A stretch of DNA of 64,000 nt from Nageia nagi (lineage: Eukaryota > Pinophyta). A model generated the notes under the pieces. The model worked only from the letters and a program-made list of their open reading frames with translations, did not search any database and was not told the DNA's origin. Location of the stretch: NCBI GenBank assembly GCA_050084985.1, contig JBITNC010000001.1, positions 119,598,001 to 119,662,000 on the forward strand. The letters are read 5' to 3'. Position 1 is the stretch's first letter. Each line of letters starts with the position of its first letter. A program made the translations under genes and the position numbers. Positions 50,560 to 60,345 of this stretch are shown here, piece after piece.

Positions 50560-53465
50560 AGGTGCTTGTAGCCAAGCTTTTTCCATTATATTTGAAAAAG
50601 TCTCCTTATAGTTACAACCATGAAATTCTAGTGGATAAAGGTTGTAAATACTTTAATAGTATAAGTGACTCTTATTGCATTATTCTTGGGATGAATTATT
50701 ATACATGTATTGTTGACCTTCTTGACCATGTAGGCTATGATGTAGATATATTTTAATAGACTACAATGGTGGTAAGATATGCACAAAATGGATTTTCTAA
50801 AAATATGGTATAATACATAATTTCATGGATTGTAAAATATGGAAGAATATGTAAGGCTCAATAATTATTTGATAAGATGCTTGATGCAAACATAGTTTCA
50901 TGGTATGCAATGATTGCATGATACATACAAAATGGATTTTCCAAAATAATCCCTAAGATATGTATGCAAAATGTAGAATAATACATAAGGTCCTATTGCA
51001 TTATTCTTGGGATGAATCATTCTATATGCATTGCTTACCTTCTTGGTTGTACAAACACAATTTCATGGATTGCAATGATAGGATATTTACAAAATGGATT
51101 TTTTGAAAAAGGTTAGGCTCTAGAACCTTTGTTGATGGATATTTAAAACAAGATAATCAAATGAACCATTATAGAAAATATTGAATACCCAAAAATAATT
51201 TTGAAAAGAGAGACTAAGATACTCTACAATACTAAATATTCTCAATAATAATCACATAAATATGTATATAGATATATGATGTTGATTCTCTTAGTATGAG
51301 AGTACATCCATTATACCAAGATGATATATTACTCTCTAGCAATGAATATTACAACAACAAATATCTCTCTTTTCAATGGAAATACTTTCTTACTCAAGAC
51401 CTACTCAACATCACTTTACTCTATGGAGACTCCAAGCTACTATAATGCTCATTATGAGATAAGCTCTCAATCCTACATGAAAAATCACTTGCTTAAAATA
51501 GTATAACAATATGGCTATATTTATATATGGAAGATCCCAATTTGACTATTGGTCAATGCCCAACCAATATAATTACACATTGGATTATTTTCTTACATAA
51601 GTGGGTCCATGTTCCTTTTTAAGCTTAGGTATATACAAGATACATTTGTTGTTATTTTAAATAATATGAACTTCATATACCAAAATTAACATTAATACAA
51701 TTCCAACCTTTGTAAGCATTCTTCTATCATGTCCATTATTCTTGGGACTAATCATTATGCATGCATTATTGACTTTATTAGTTTTGCAAGCTATCTTGAG
51801 GAAGATTTGAATTATTTGATAAGATGTATGATGCAAAATTGGATTGTAATGATTAGAGGATATGCAATTCATGGCTCAAGAAAGGATTTCGTTAAATTAT
51901 TTAATAGATGAAGCACTTGTGAACTAACCCTAATAGCACAACCTTTGTATGTGTTCTACTTGCATGCATACATGCAGGTCTAATGGATGATGGATGTAGA
52001 TACTTTAATAGCATGAGTGACTCTTATTGCATTATTATTGGGATGTATCATTATATAATTATGCTCAAAATTCAAATGATTAAAATATGCTCTACATATT
52101 CATTTATGCTCAAAATTGAAATGAACCAAATATGCTCTACAATTTTAATTATGCTCAAACTATTCAAATATGCTTTATAGTTTTAATTATTCTCAAATGA
52201 TTAAAATATGCTCTATAATTTCAATTAATCTCACAATACAAAAAGATTCAAGTATGTTTTATAGTTTTAATTATGCTAAAATTTAAAATATTTTATATAG
52301 TTTCAATTATGCTCAAACAATTCAAATATGCTCCATAATTTCAAATATGCTCTACAATATTGATGCCATAACATTCAATTTACAAGCACCAAGTAGACAC
52401 ATCCATTTTTATAGAAAATATTTGAAACACAATTACCCACTTCAGCATAAATATTTAAAGGAATAACATAAGATGCAAAATAAACAAGCTTCAACCAAAA
52501 AAGGATTATTTCAATAAATTCACCTATTCCTATATTGTTTTACAAGAACCAAATAGATAGTATCATGGATTGATATGATTAGAGGATATGCAATTCATGG
52601 CTACAACAAGGATGCCCTTAAACTCTAATATGATGAAGTACTTAGAAACCACATATTTTTTTGTGTTTAGATAGGTATTACAAGCATGCTTTTACCAACT
52701 TACCAGCATGTTTTTGTAATATATTACAAGCATATCTAGCTAAGCATTACAAGCATATTTTTGTAGTATAGACTTATTTTCTTAGTGCTTGTCAAATTCA
52801 TTACAATCTAGAGTTATCAAAATTTTCTTAGGTATAGATTTTCTAACTAGCTTCATCTTATAATTATTTCCATGCTTCTAATGCCAACAACTAGGGAATT
52901 GGGCCAAAGATTTCACCTCAAGTTTCATATATAATCAATTAAGGTATTCTTTAGCCTAAATTCTTAGTTGTTTAAATGAAGAGCACTTTTTTTATCAAGT
53001 AACCTTTAGATTGTTTTGGATCATTATGATGTTGTTGTAACAAATAATCTGATAGATATTTATGCTAAGTTTGATATCATTCATAAGTCATGTTAACTAT
53101 TCAACAAGATGCATGATGTAAATAGTTTCATGAACTACAATGATTAGAGGATATGTAATTAATGGCTATAGCAAGGATTACCTTAAAATCTTTGATATGA
53201 CTAAGCACTTGGGAATAGTCCTAATAACATAACCTTTATATGTGTTCTACTTACTGGTAGCCATGCAGGTCTAGTGGATTAGGGGTGTAAATACCTTAAT
53301 GGCATGAGTGACTCTTATTGCATTAATCCTAGGATGAATAATTTTACATGCATTGTTGACCTTCTTGGTCATGCAAGTTATGATGCAAACTAGACTGCAA
53401 TGGTGGTAGGATATGCACAAAATGGTTTTTTCTAAAAATATGGAAGAATACATAGTTTCATGGAT
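50560..53465 (+). pseudogene. Repeated PPR (PLS-class) gene fragments
   Basis: Several pieces of the same PPR C-terminal region lie here. 50620-50756: D-K-G-C-K-Y-F-N-S-I-S, then Y-Y-T-C-I-V-D-L-L. 51735-51810: N-H-Y-A-C-I-I-D. 51840-51912: V-M-I-R-G-Y-A-I-H-G. 51915-52050: T-T-F-V-C-V-L-L-A-C-M-H-A-G-L-M-D-D-G-C-R-Y split by one break. 52560-52635: M-I-R-G-Y-A-I-H-G-Y. 53115-53400: the longest copy, from S-W-T-T-M-I-R-G-Y to T-C-I-V-D-L-L-G-H-A. PPR proteins bind organellar RNA. These are frameshifted duplicates interspersed with CACTA subterminal repeats, not a gene. Confidence 0.8.
52040..52375 (+). repeat. Minisatellite, about 39-bp period
   Basis: About eight units of AAATATGCTCTATAATTT plus TAATTATGCTCAAA, anchored at 52085, 52130, 52169, 52206, 52252, 52288, 52326 and 52345. 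The words derive from the 275-bp subterminal unit (TTGAGCATAATTGAAACTAT inverted), so a piece of that unit has been amplified separately. Confidence 0.75.
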
Positions 53466-53469
53466 TGAA

Positions 53470-54780
53470 ACTCATTATTTGACAAGATTCATGATTAAAA
53501 TAAAATTTAATTTTCTACAATGATTGCATGATATGTACAAAGTGGGTTTTTGAAAAAAAGCCCTAAGACATGTATGCAAAATGTGAAATAATACAAAATG
53601 CCTAAGAATTATTTGATAACATGCATGATGCAAACATAGTTTCATGATTTGTAGTGATTGCAAGATATACACAAAATGGCTTTTTGAAAAATGCATAAGA
53701 CATGTATGCAAAATATGGAATAATACATAAGGCCCATGAATTGTTTCGTAAGATACATGATGCAAACATAGTTTCATGGTTTGTAATTATTGTACAATGC
53801 ACAAAAAATGGGCTTTTATGCAAATCCCTAATATATGTATGCAAAATGTGGAAGAATACATAAGGATTAGAAATTCTTTGATAATAAGCATGATGCAAAT
53901 ACATTTTTATGGTATGAAATGATTGCATGATATGTACAAAATGGGTTTTTTAAAAAATTACTAGAGACATATTTATAAAATATGGAAGAATACATAAGGA
54001 TTAAGAATTTTTTGACAAGATGTGTGATGCAAGCATAGTTTCATGGTCTTAAATGATTATACAATATACACAAAATGAATTTTTTTTAAAAAAACCCTAA
54101 GATATGTATGCAAAATATGGAAGAATACACAAGGTGTAGGAATTGTTTGACAAGATGCAAAATGGGTTTTCAAAAAAAATCCCTAATATATGCATGTAAA
54201 ATATAGAAGAATACATAAGGATTGTGAATTGTTTGACAAGATTCATGATGAAAACATAGTTTCATGGTCTGCAATGATTATATTATATGCATAAAATGAG
54301 TTTTAAAAAAAAAAGTCCTAAGACATGTACATAGAATGTGGAAGAGTACACAAGGCTTAGGAATTATTTTATAAGATGCATGATCTAAACATAGTTTCAT
54401 GGTCTACAATGATTACATGATATGCATAAAATGGGTTTTCAAAAAATTGCCCTAAGACATGTATGCAAAATATGATAGAATACATGGTGCTTGTAATTTT
54501 TTGGGTTTTGAATGCCCTTATAGACATGTACATAAAATGTGGAAGAATACACAAGGCCCGAGAAATGTTTGATAAGATGGAAAATGGGTTTTAGAAAAAA
54601 TAAATCACTAAGATATGTACACAAAATGTGGAAGGATAGACTGGATCAAGAATTATTTAACAAGATGTAATATGAAAATATAGTTTCATGGTATACAATG
54701 ATCCTAGCATAACAAAATGATTTTTTGATAAAATACCTAAGACATGTATGCAAAATATGTAAGTATACCTCACTATTCTA
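53470..54780 (+). repeat. PPR-derived tandem array, about 133-bp units
   Basis: Eleven anchors of the type ATGTATGCAAAATGTGGAAG occur at 53571, 53703, 53836, 53969, 54105, 54191, 54326, 54460, 54527, 54616 and 54746. Most spacings are 130-136 bp; three shorter ones (67-89 bp) lack the middle. A unit translates as M-Y-A-K-C-G-R-I-H-K-A, then E-L-F-D-K-M-H-D-A-N-I-V-S-W-S-A-M-I-A and Y-A-Q-N-G-F, with K-A-L-R linking to the next M-Y-A-K-C. This is the S and P/L motif pair of a PLS-class PPR gene, about 44-45 codons. Shared stops replace residues after K-A and I-A, so the array was amplified from an already damaged copy. Confidence 0.85.
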
Positions 54781-54799
54781 ATGTTAATCCTCTTCAAAC

Positions 54800-54925
54800 C
54801 TCTCCTCTCCTTTGCTCCACCCTATATCTGCTGCCAACCCTCTCCTTCTCTCCTCTTCTCTACTTCCTCTCCTCTCCTCTCCTCCCTCTCTTTCTCTCCT
54901 AATCTCCTCTCCTCTCCTCTCCTTT
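54800..54925. repeat. CT-rich low-complexity tract
   Basis: Irregular CTCCT repeats on the plus strand. The apparent R/E-rich reading frame on the other strand (54784-55056) is a product of this composition. Confidence 0.9.
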
Positions 54926-55185
54926 GTGAAACTATCTACAATAATTAGCTCTACCCCCTTGAAAATAAAATAGCCCATGTAAGTTACCATGTGGGCTTTT
55001 TTTTTATTTTTGTTTGGATGAGATGGAGGGGCAATTTTTTTCCTCCACCTTATCATTTATGGTGGAGGCTTAAAAATGCCCCATAAAACCCACCACAAAA
55101 ATTATATATAGTGGTAGCTTTTGATTAACCAATTAAATCCACCTCATATTGGTCATTGCCAATGGCCTTTTTTGGTCTAGTGCCT
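54926..55185 (-). repeat. CACTA terminal segment and right terminus
   Basis: It ends GGTCTAGTG at 55182, whose reverse complement is CACTAGACCAAAAAAGGCC, a canonical CACTA end. CCT follows (55183-55185), the same three bases as before 2309. Inside are GTGG/CCAC-rich words and two short hairpins (AGCCCATG/CATGTGGGCT near 54970-55000 and CCTCCACC/GGTGGAGG near 55040-55068). Confidence 0.7.
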
Positions 55186-56980
55186 ATATGACATGTATAA
55201 CTAAAGTAGATGACATGAGGTTGTAGGAAAGGTACCTAGGATTGTTAAAGGAAAGATAGGAGTTGTAGGGTATTTGAAGGTTGAGATGGAATTAAGATAG
55301 ATGATAGATTTTAGAGAAGTATCATATAGAGTTGGTATTATGATAGATTGAGATGATGTAGGATATTCCTACATATCTTAAGGTTTATTATATGATTATT
55401 ATTAAACATAGATAACTATGATGGAGGTAAAAAGGATACTAATCTATAAGGTAAATTCTATAAAAGACTAAGAGAGTGCTTCATTGCTAGGGAGGGATAG
55501 CATATATATTAATAAGGTTTACAATGCATGGTGGAAAATCATATAATCTATCCTCATTTATCATCATAGTTTGAAGGATAAGGATATGGAGGAAAAATAA
55601 GAAGTGGAGAATATTCCCTAGCTATTAGGGATAAGAGAAAGTATCTATTAAAGGAATTCATTCATATGAATGAATAGGATAAATATTTTTCCCTTGGAGA
55701 ATATTAAGGATCTAACATGAGTGCTAATAGATTCAAGTAACAAGTAATATTTGGTTAATATTTCTTGGGAAAAGGAATATATTTAACCTTGATATTGAAG
55801 AAAAAATTGATCAGTGATGAAATCTCATCTAGTGATAAGATCATTAGGACCTTTTTTTCCATAAGGGAGTATTAAGACATGTAAATTGTAGAAGCAGGTC
55901 AAGGAGTTATAAACTAAACTCAAAGAGGTGATAATGGAGAGGAATATGATAATGGTTATATGCACCACTTGTACTACCATATGAGGATGTTATGATCCTT
56001 CTATTATTATAGAAACTAAGGTTATTTATAAGCAAAAATATTCTCTTATAAGTGAATATATAATGTCTACAAATTTTATTTGGTAAATTTGAGTCATTTA
56101 ACATTATCATAAATTCCATAATTTTATAAAATAAATTTACTTTTATGGGTCAATTCACCAATAATTTATAATTATTTAAAATATTAAAATTTAATTCACT
56201 TTCTCTATGAAATATAAAATGATCATATTCACCTAAATATTATAAACAAGGATTTTAAACCAAAATTATTTGCTTAAATATTATAAATAATTATTTAATC
56301 CTATAACATTTCATATAAAATATAAAAAATATATTGAATTCCTAAATACTAAAATTAATCTCTAATAAATTAGATCCCTAAACTAATCCTAGAAAACCTC
56401 AAAGCTAAAATGAATCCCTTAACACATAAATTGGATCCCTAATAACCTTCAAAACCCTAAATATCAATCCTTATTCTCCAAAACCCTTAAGTTCCAATAA
56501 GTAAAATGATATCCTTATTTACCATCAAAATACTAAACGTAACCTTTCTACAATGATTATAATTTCTCTATTGTGAGTTAGAATAAGATATTGTAGGCAT
56601 AAAGTTATCTATGTTTTTAAATGTATTTATTTTTTTATTTTATTTATTAATAATAGGTCACACTATTGACCTTTATTTTATTTTTTGTGAAATAACTTAA
56701 AATAATGTGTTGCAAATCCACCTTGTTATTAAATATTTGTGCACCTTCTAGGACCACCTTCATGTAAAGTATTTTGTTTAAATTTTTTAATAGTATTTTA
56801 ATTTTAAATATTTCAGCTATGATCTCCATGATATAGACATAACTTGTTGGTTACATATACAACCAAGTACTTTGTAGATACAATCAATTTGTTGCCTCCA
56901 CTACAAACATGTTATAGATACAACCACTAGGTTATGAATGGAACCAACAAGTTATGCCTATAACATGTTGGTTGTAGATG
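55186..56980. other. AT-rich intergenic DNA
   Basis: No protein motif or tandem array is recognised. A perfect 15-bp inverted repeat (CATAACTTGTTGGTT at 56838-56852 and its complement at 56942-56956) lies in a stretch of degenerate GTTGTAGATACAACCAA words. Isolated CCCTAAA-like words near 56380-56500 do not form an array. Confidence 0.6.
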
Positions 56981-56994
56981 TACCAGAACAAAAA

Positions 56995-57314
56995 TGTTAG
57001 GTCCCTATACATTATTATTGTTAGGTCGGCTATGGTTATTATTATTTCCTTACATTATTATTGTATGTCGGCTAGTGTCCTTTCATTGTAGTGGCACCCC
57101 TTGGACTCCTATATATACTAAGGAGGTATTATCATTTGAAGATGTCTTTTGTTGTGTAATTGATGTGAAGTAAAGGAGGTTGCCCCCTCGAAGTGGCTTA
57201 TTACAAAGGAGGTTGCCCCCTCGAAGTGGCTTATTACAGATTTTATCTCTTATTCAATGCGTTGAGCTCTCTCTTTGGTGATTTTATGCTATTTTGGGAA
57301 CTTTGTTCATAACA
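56995..57314 (+). repeat. 5' LTR of the gag-only element
   Basis: 320 bp. It contains a tandem duplication of a 33-bp unit starting AAAGGAGGTTGCCCCCTCGA (57173 and 57206) and a TATATATA box near 57111. It matches 59309-59628. Confidence 0.96.
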
Positions 57315-57328
57315 TTTGGTACCAGAGC
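57315..57328 (+). promoter_or_regulatory. Primer binding site of the gag-only element
   Basis: TTTGGTACCAGAGC immediately after the LTR. It resembles the initiator tRNA-Met site TGGTATCAGAGC with one T to C change. Confidence 0.85.
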
Positions 57329-58084
57329 AGACGATTCTAGGGTTTCACAGCTCAAAACTAGTCATCGTGGTATTTTCGCTACCAATTTTTTTTCTGGAGG
57401 ATTCAGATTTTGAAATTTATTGGGTTTTTTTAAGACATAACGAAGAAGTTTCGGTTAAAATTTCAGCTCCTAATTCGCTATATGTTTTAAGTTACACTCA
57501 GGGGAAGTTAAGGTTTGTGACTAGTCGCAAAAGCAGGTCTGAAACAGGTGTTCTAGCTAAAAAGGGTATATCTGAAGTTTTACAGCTCCAAAAACGGTGA
57601 AACCTATTGTATTGGTTAGGTTATATACTAAAGTTTATCTGTTACAATTTTCAAGGTCTGAGAATAAACAGGTGACACAAGGCACTTCATACAAGTTCGC
57701 TCTTCAAAAAAATCCAAAAATCAGCACATTTTAGGAAAATTGCAGTCATTTCCTCTTGGACTATCAGAATTTGACGAAATCTGTGGCATTGAAAAGAAGA
57801 CATCTGAGGCTACCATAGGTATAAATTTCAGACTCTAAAGGGCCGAAATTTCATATTTACATCAGTTGGAAGGTTGGATAATAGAACAGTCTCCAAATCA
57901 CGATTTAAAAAGGTACAATTTATTTATTTATTTCTTTAAATTTGCATATATTTTGATTGGAAGGTCTATTTGGGGTGATTCATAAGCTATTGGAAAGAAA
58001 AGAAAGAGTAGATTCTTTTAGGTATAGATGTGTTCTGGCATCTTTAAACATAGGAGCTGTCGTTACTTTGCCAGCACTGCATCC

Positions 58085-58345
58085 CGAGGAATTGTGGTCT
58101 CCTACAACGTACTCGCAGTATATCGCTTAGGCCACTGTTGGATTCTCTCACGTACCTTTGAGTATATAGAGAGGCCATCATGCTCATGCACGTACATGGT
58201 ATATAGAGAGGTCCTTTAGGATTCCCTCACGTACCGCGAGTATATTAGCAAGGGCCCTTTTCGAACGGTTGTGCATTAGACAGCACTAGCACAGAATTGA
58301 GCTCCCACGTACCTGGCGTATATAGGGAGACCCCCTAGAATACTT
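58085..58345 (+). repeat. Leader repeats before gag
   Basis: Five degenerate copies of a CGTAC...GTATAT...GAG unit at about 58108, 58151, 58190, 58230 and 58307 (for example CACGTACCTTTGAGTATAT and CACGTACCTGGCGTATATA). They lie within 250 bp of the gag start. Function unknown; packaging or translation control is possible. Confidence 0.75.
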
Positions 58346-58352
58346 AGTCAAA

Positions 58353-59279
58353 ATGCCACCGAAAAAAATTGCTACACCAACTAGACCTCTAGAGGGTTCA
58401 TCCATGACTACGGCAAAAAGTGAAGACATATTCTTTCGAATATCCCAAGTGGAAGAATTGGTTAAAGAGTGTGTAAAAAAGGGTGATATGGAGGAATTAA
58501 AAAGGGATTTGACAAAAGAGTTGGCAACTAAAATGGATCAATATATGGAAAAGATTTTTCAACTCATACAAAACCCAGAGGTAAATATTCCTAAAGATGT
58601 TGATATGGCCCAGGGTTATCAGGTAAATAATGATATTATTCAAGGAGATAAACCCTTCATTAATAAGCCTAATTCAGGAGGATATGCTTCTACTGATGGA
58701 AGTAATCAAGCATGGTTCTCAAGGGGAATCCAAATCCCCAAGATCGACATGAGGAAGTTTGATGGAAGGGACCCCATCACTTGGATATTTCAAATGGAGC
58801 ACTTTTTTGATCTACACCAAGTACCAACATCACAAAAAGTAACTATTGCATCCTTGTATCTAGAGCCTGAGCAGGTTGTATGGTACCAATGGCTTTGTGA
58901 ACGTAAAAAGGGTTCTATTATATCTTGGTCCATTTTTACAGAGGAACTGATAGCCTACCATGAGGATGTTAAGAATAATTCCTTCTTTACTCAATTGATA
59001 AATCTAAGGCAAGAAGGTTCAGTGATGGAGCACATTCAACAATTTCAAAAGTTGAGTCTTAGAGTGAAGGATATACCAGATGATAGATTTTTGGATCTCT
59101 TTATGGGAATCTTAAAGGATAAAATTCAACATGAGGTGCATCTATTTGAACCAACATCCTTAGAGATGGCTTTTAGGATGGCAAGGAAGGTTGAAAGTAA
59201 AAATATGGCAATGGCTGAATATTCCACATGGGAAGATGAGAAATTTCTACAGAAGCATCCAGAACTACTAAAATGTTGA
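58353..59279 (+). CDS. gag: Gag polyprotein of the gag-only element, intact
   Basis: 308 residues, no internal stop. The ATG at 58353 sits in AAAATGCC, a good plant start context, and is the first in the frame. Residues about 25-70 are charged and heptad-like, suggesting a coiled coil (E-E-L-V-K-E-C-V-K-K, E-E-L-K-R-D). Residues about 125-285 match the retrotransposon gag core: I-P-K-I-D-M-R-K-F-D-G-R-D-P-I-T-W-I, A-S-L-Y-L-E-P-E-Q-V-V-W-Y-Q-W-L, then I-S-W-S-I-F-T-E-E-L and F-M-G-I-L-K-D-K-I-Q-H-E-V. It would assemble the particle and select RNA. It ends L-L-K-C without the zinc knuckle that follows in complete chromoviral Gag, so RNA binding must rest elsewhere. The closest local relative is the decayed Reina gag at 48190-49525. 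The only intact frame of this length in the window. Confidence 0.93.
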   Translation: MPPKKIATPTRPLEGSSMTTAKSEDIFFRISQVEELVKECVKKGDMEELKRDLTKELATKMDQYMEKIFQLIQNPEVNIPKDVDMAQGYQVNNDIIQGDKPFINKPNSGGYASTDGSNQAWFSRGIQIPKIDMRKFDGRDPITWIFQMEHFFDLHQVPTSQKVTIASLYLEPEQVVWYQWLCERKKGSIISWSIFTEELIAYHEDVKNNSFFTQLINLRQEGSVMEHIQQFQKLSLRVKDIPDDRFLDLFMGILKDKIQHEVHLFEPTSLEMAFRMARKVESKNMAMAEYSTWEDEKFLQKHPELLKC

Positions 59280-59294
59280 GGACAACATTTTTTT

Positions 59295-59308
59295 GAAGGA
59301 GAGGGGCA
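59295..59308 (+). promoter_or_regulatory. Polypurine tract of the gag-only element
   Basis: GAAGGAGAGGGGCA ends directly at the 3' LTR start TGTTAGG. This is the expected plus-strand primer. Confidence 0.88.
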
Positions 59309-59628
59309 TGTTAGGTCCCTATACATTATTATTGTTAGGTCGGCTATGGTTATTATTATTTCCTTACATTATTATTGTATGTCGGCTAGTGTCCTTTCAT
59401 TGTAGTGGCACCCCTTGGACTCCTATATATACTAAGGAGGTATTATCATTTGAAGATGTCTTTTGTTGTGTAATTGATGTGAAGTAAAGGAGGTTGCCCC
59501 CTCGAAGTGGCTTATTACAAAGGAGGTTGCCCCCTCGAAGTGGCTTATTACAGATTTTATCTCTTATTCAATGCGTTGAGCTCTCTCTTTGGTGATTTTA
59601 TGCTATTTTGGGAACTTTGTTCATAACA
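59309..59628 (+). repeat. 3' LTR of the gag-only element
   Basis: 320 bp, no difference seen from the 5' LTR. Followed by AAAAA and the resumed CACTA sequence (TAGCCTTC). Confidence 0.96.
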
Positions 59629-60149
59629 AAAAATAGCCTTCAAAGGTAATTTTAAACCCTTGATAAATCCCTTTATTTGTGGTTACCCACTTACTATCTA
59701 AGCTTATGTTGCTAAAAAAACATTATCTATGGAAATGATTAATATGTATCAGCTTATGGTATCATAAATAGCCACTCAAGATTCTCATAGTATAGTTATG
59801 ACTACCAAATTAAACTATATGGGGTTGGTTTTAAACCTCCATATTAGGAAGTATAAGGTGAGTTTTAAAACTTCCTCTTAATAATTAATTTAAAAAAAAA
59901 AATAAGTGTAGTCTAGAAGCATATGCTATCATATTTTCAAAATATGATAGAAGAATTCTTCCAAATTACACCACACTCAATTACTTGAGACATCTGAGCT
60001 CAATCATAATGTTGGCCATAGGCTTCTAAAGGATGGAGTAGTGAAACTAACCAATAATCATTCAATATCTTATCTTACTCATCCTAGTAAAAGATTGGTG
60101 GCACCCAAATGAATACCTAACCACACCTATATAGTGGCCTAGTCCATGG

Positions 60150-60345
60150 ATATGAAATGATCCAAGTGTACCATATGATATGAATTGATCCAAGTGCACT
60201 TTATGATATTAAATGATCCAAGTACACCATGTGATATGTAATGATTCAAATACTACAACATATAATATGAAATTATCTAAGTACATCATTTTAATCTAAG
60301 TGCACCATATGATATGAAATGATCTAAATGCACTAAAATATGATA
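60150..60345 (+). repeat. Minisatellite, third copy
   Basis: Seven degenerate units of GATATGAAATGATCCAAGTG plus CACCAT, of the same family as 2876-3015. Confidence 0.8.

Larger units (their letters stand above)
2309..55182. mobile_element. CACTA (En/Spm) transposon, interrupted by nested retrotransposons
   Basis: Matching ends (20/24) and a CCT duplication on both sides suggest one CACTA insertion of about 13.6 kb, once the 39.3-kb Reina nest is removed. It contains a complete but broken TNP2 gene (4476-8020, plus), inverted subterminal arrays at 3100-4190 and 8120-9520, hairpins, minisatellites, the start of a second TNP2 gene in the opposite direction (49946-50461) and PPR-derived repeats. 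Two opposed TNP2 genes are odd for a single element. An alternative is two CACTA copies: a first of about 8.3 kb from 2309 to near 10606 (CACTA-end-like sequence there), or to the TAGTG at 49938-49942, inserted into the TNP2 gene of a second whose outer end is 55182. I favour CACTA ancestry firmly but the exact pairing of ends only moderately. Confidence 0.5.
56990..59633 (+). mobile_element. Young gag-only LTR retrotransposon (TR-GAG type)
   Basis: 2634 bp (56995-59628) flanked by AAAAA duplications (56990-56994, 59629-59633). The two 320-bp LTRs show no difference on direct reading. They begin TGTTAGGTCC and end TCATAACA. The primer site is TTTGGTACCAGAGC (57315-57328) and the purine tract GAAGGAGAGGGGCA (59295-59308). 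The internal region holds a leader of about 1 kb and one gag frame; there is no protease, RT, RNase H or integrase. Such elements must borrow pol from an autonomous relative, probably a chromovirus given the gag. It is CpG-richer than its surroundings and is the only undecayed element here. Confidence 0.95.

Noticed and set aside
53475-53928. Overlapping 100-108 residue frames on the minus strand
   Set aside because: They are antisense shadows of the PPR-derived tandem array; the meaningful translation is on the plus strand.
54784-55056. 90-residue R/E-rich frame on the minus strand
   Set aside because: It is the translation of the CT-rich simple repeat at 54800-54925 and a CACTA terminal segment.
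56380-56510. Scattered CCCTAAA-like words suggesting telomeric repeats
   Set aside because: They are isolated, irregular and not tandem; expected by chance in this composition.
57316-57600. 94-residue open frame at the start of the gag-only element leader
   Set aside because: It begins with TTG at the primer binding site, not ATG, has no recognisable domain and lies in untranslated leader.
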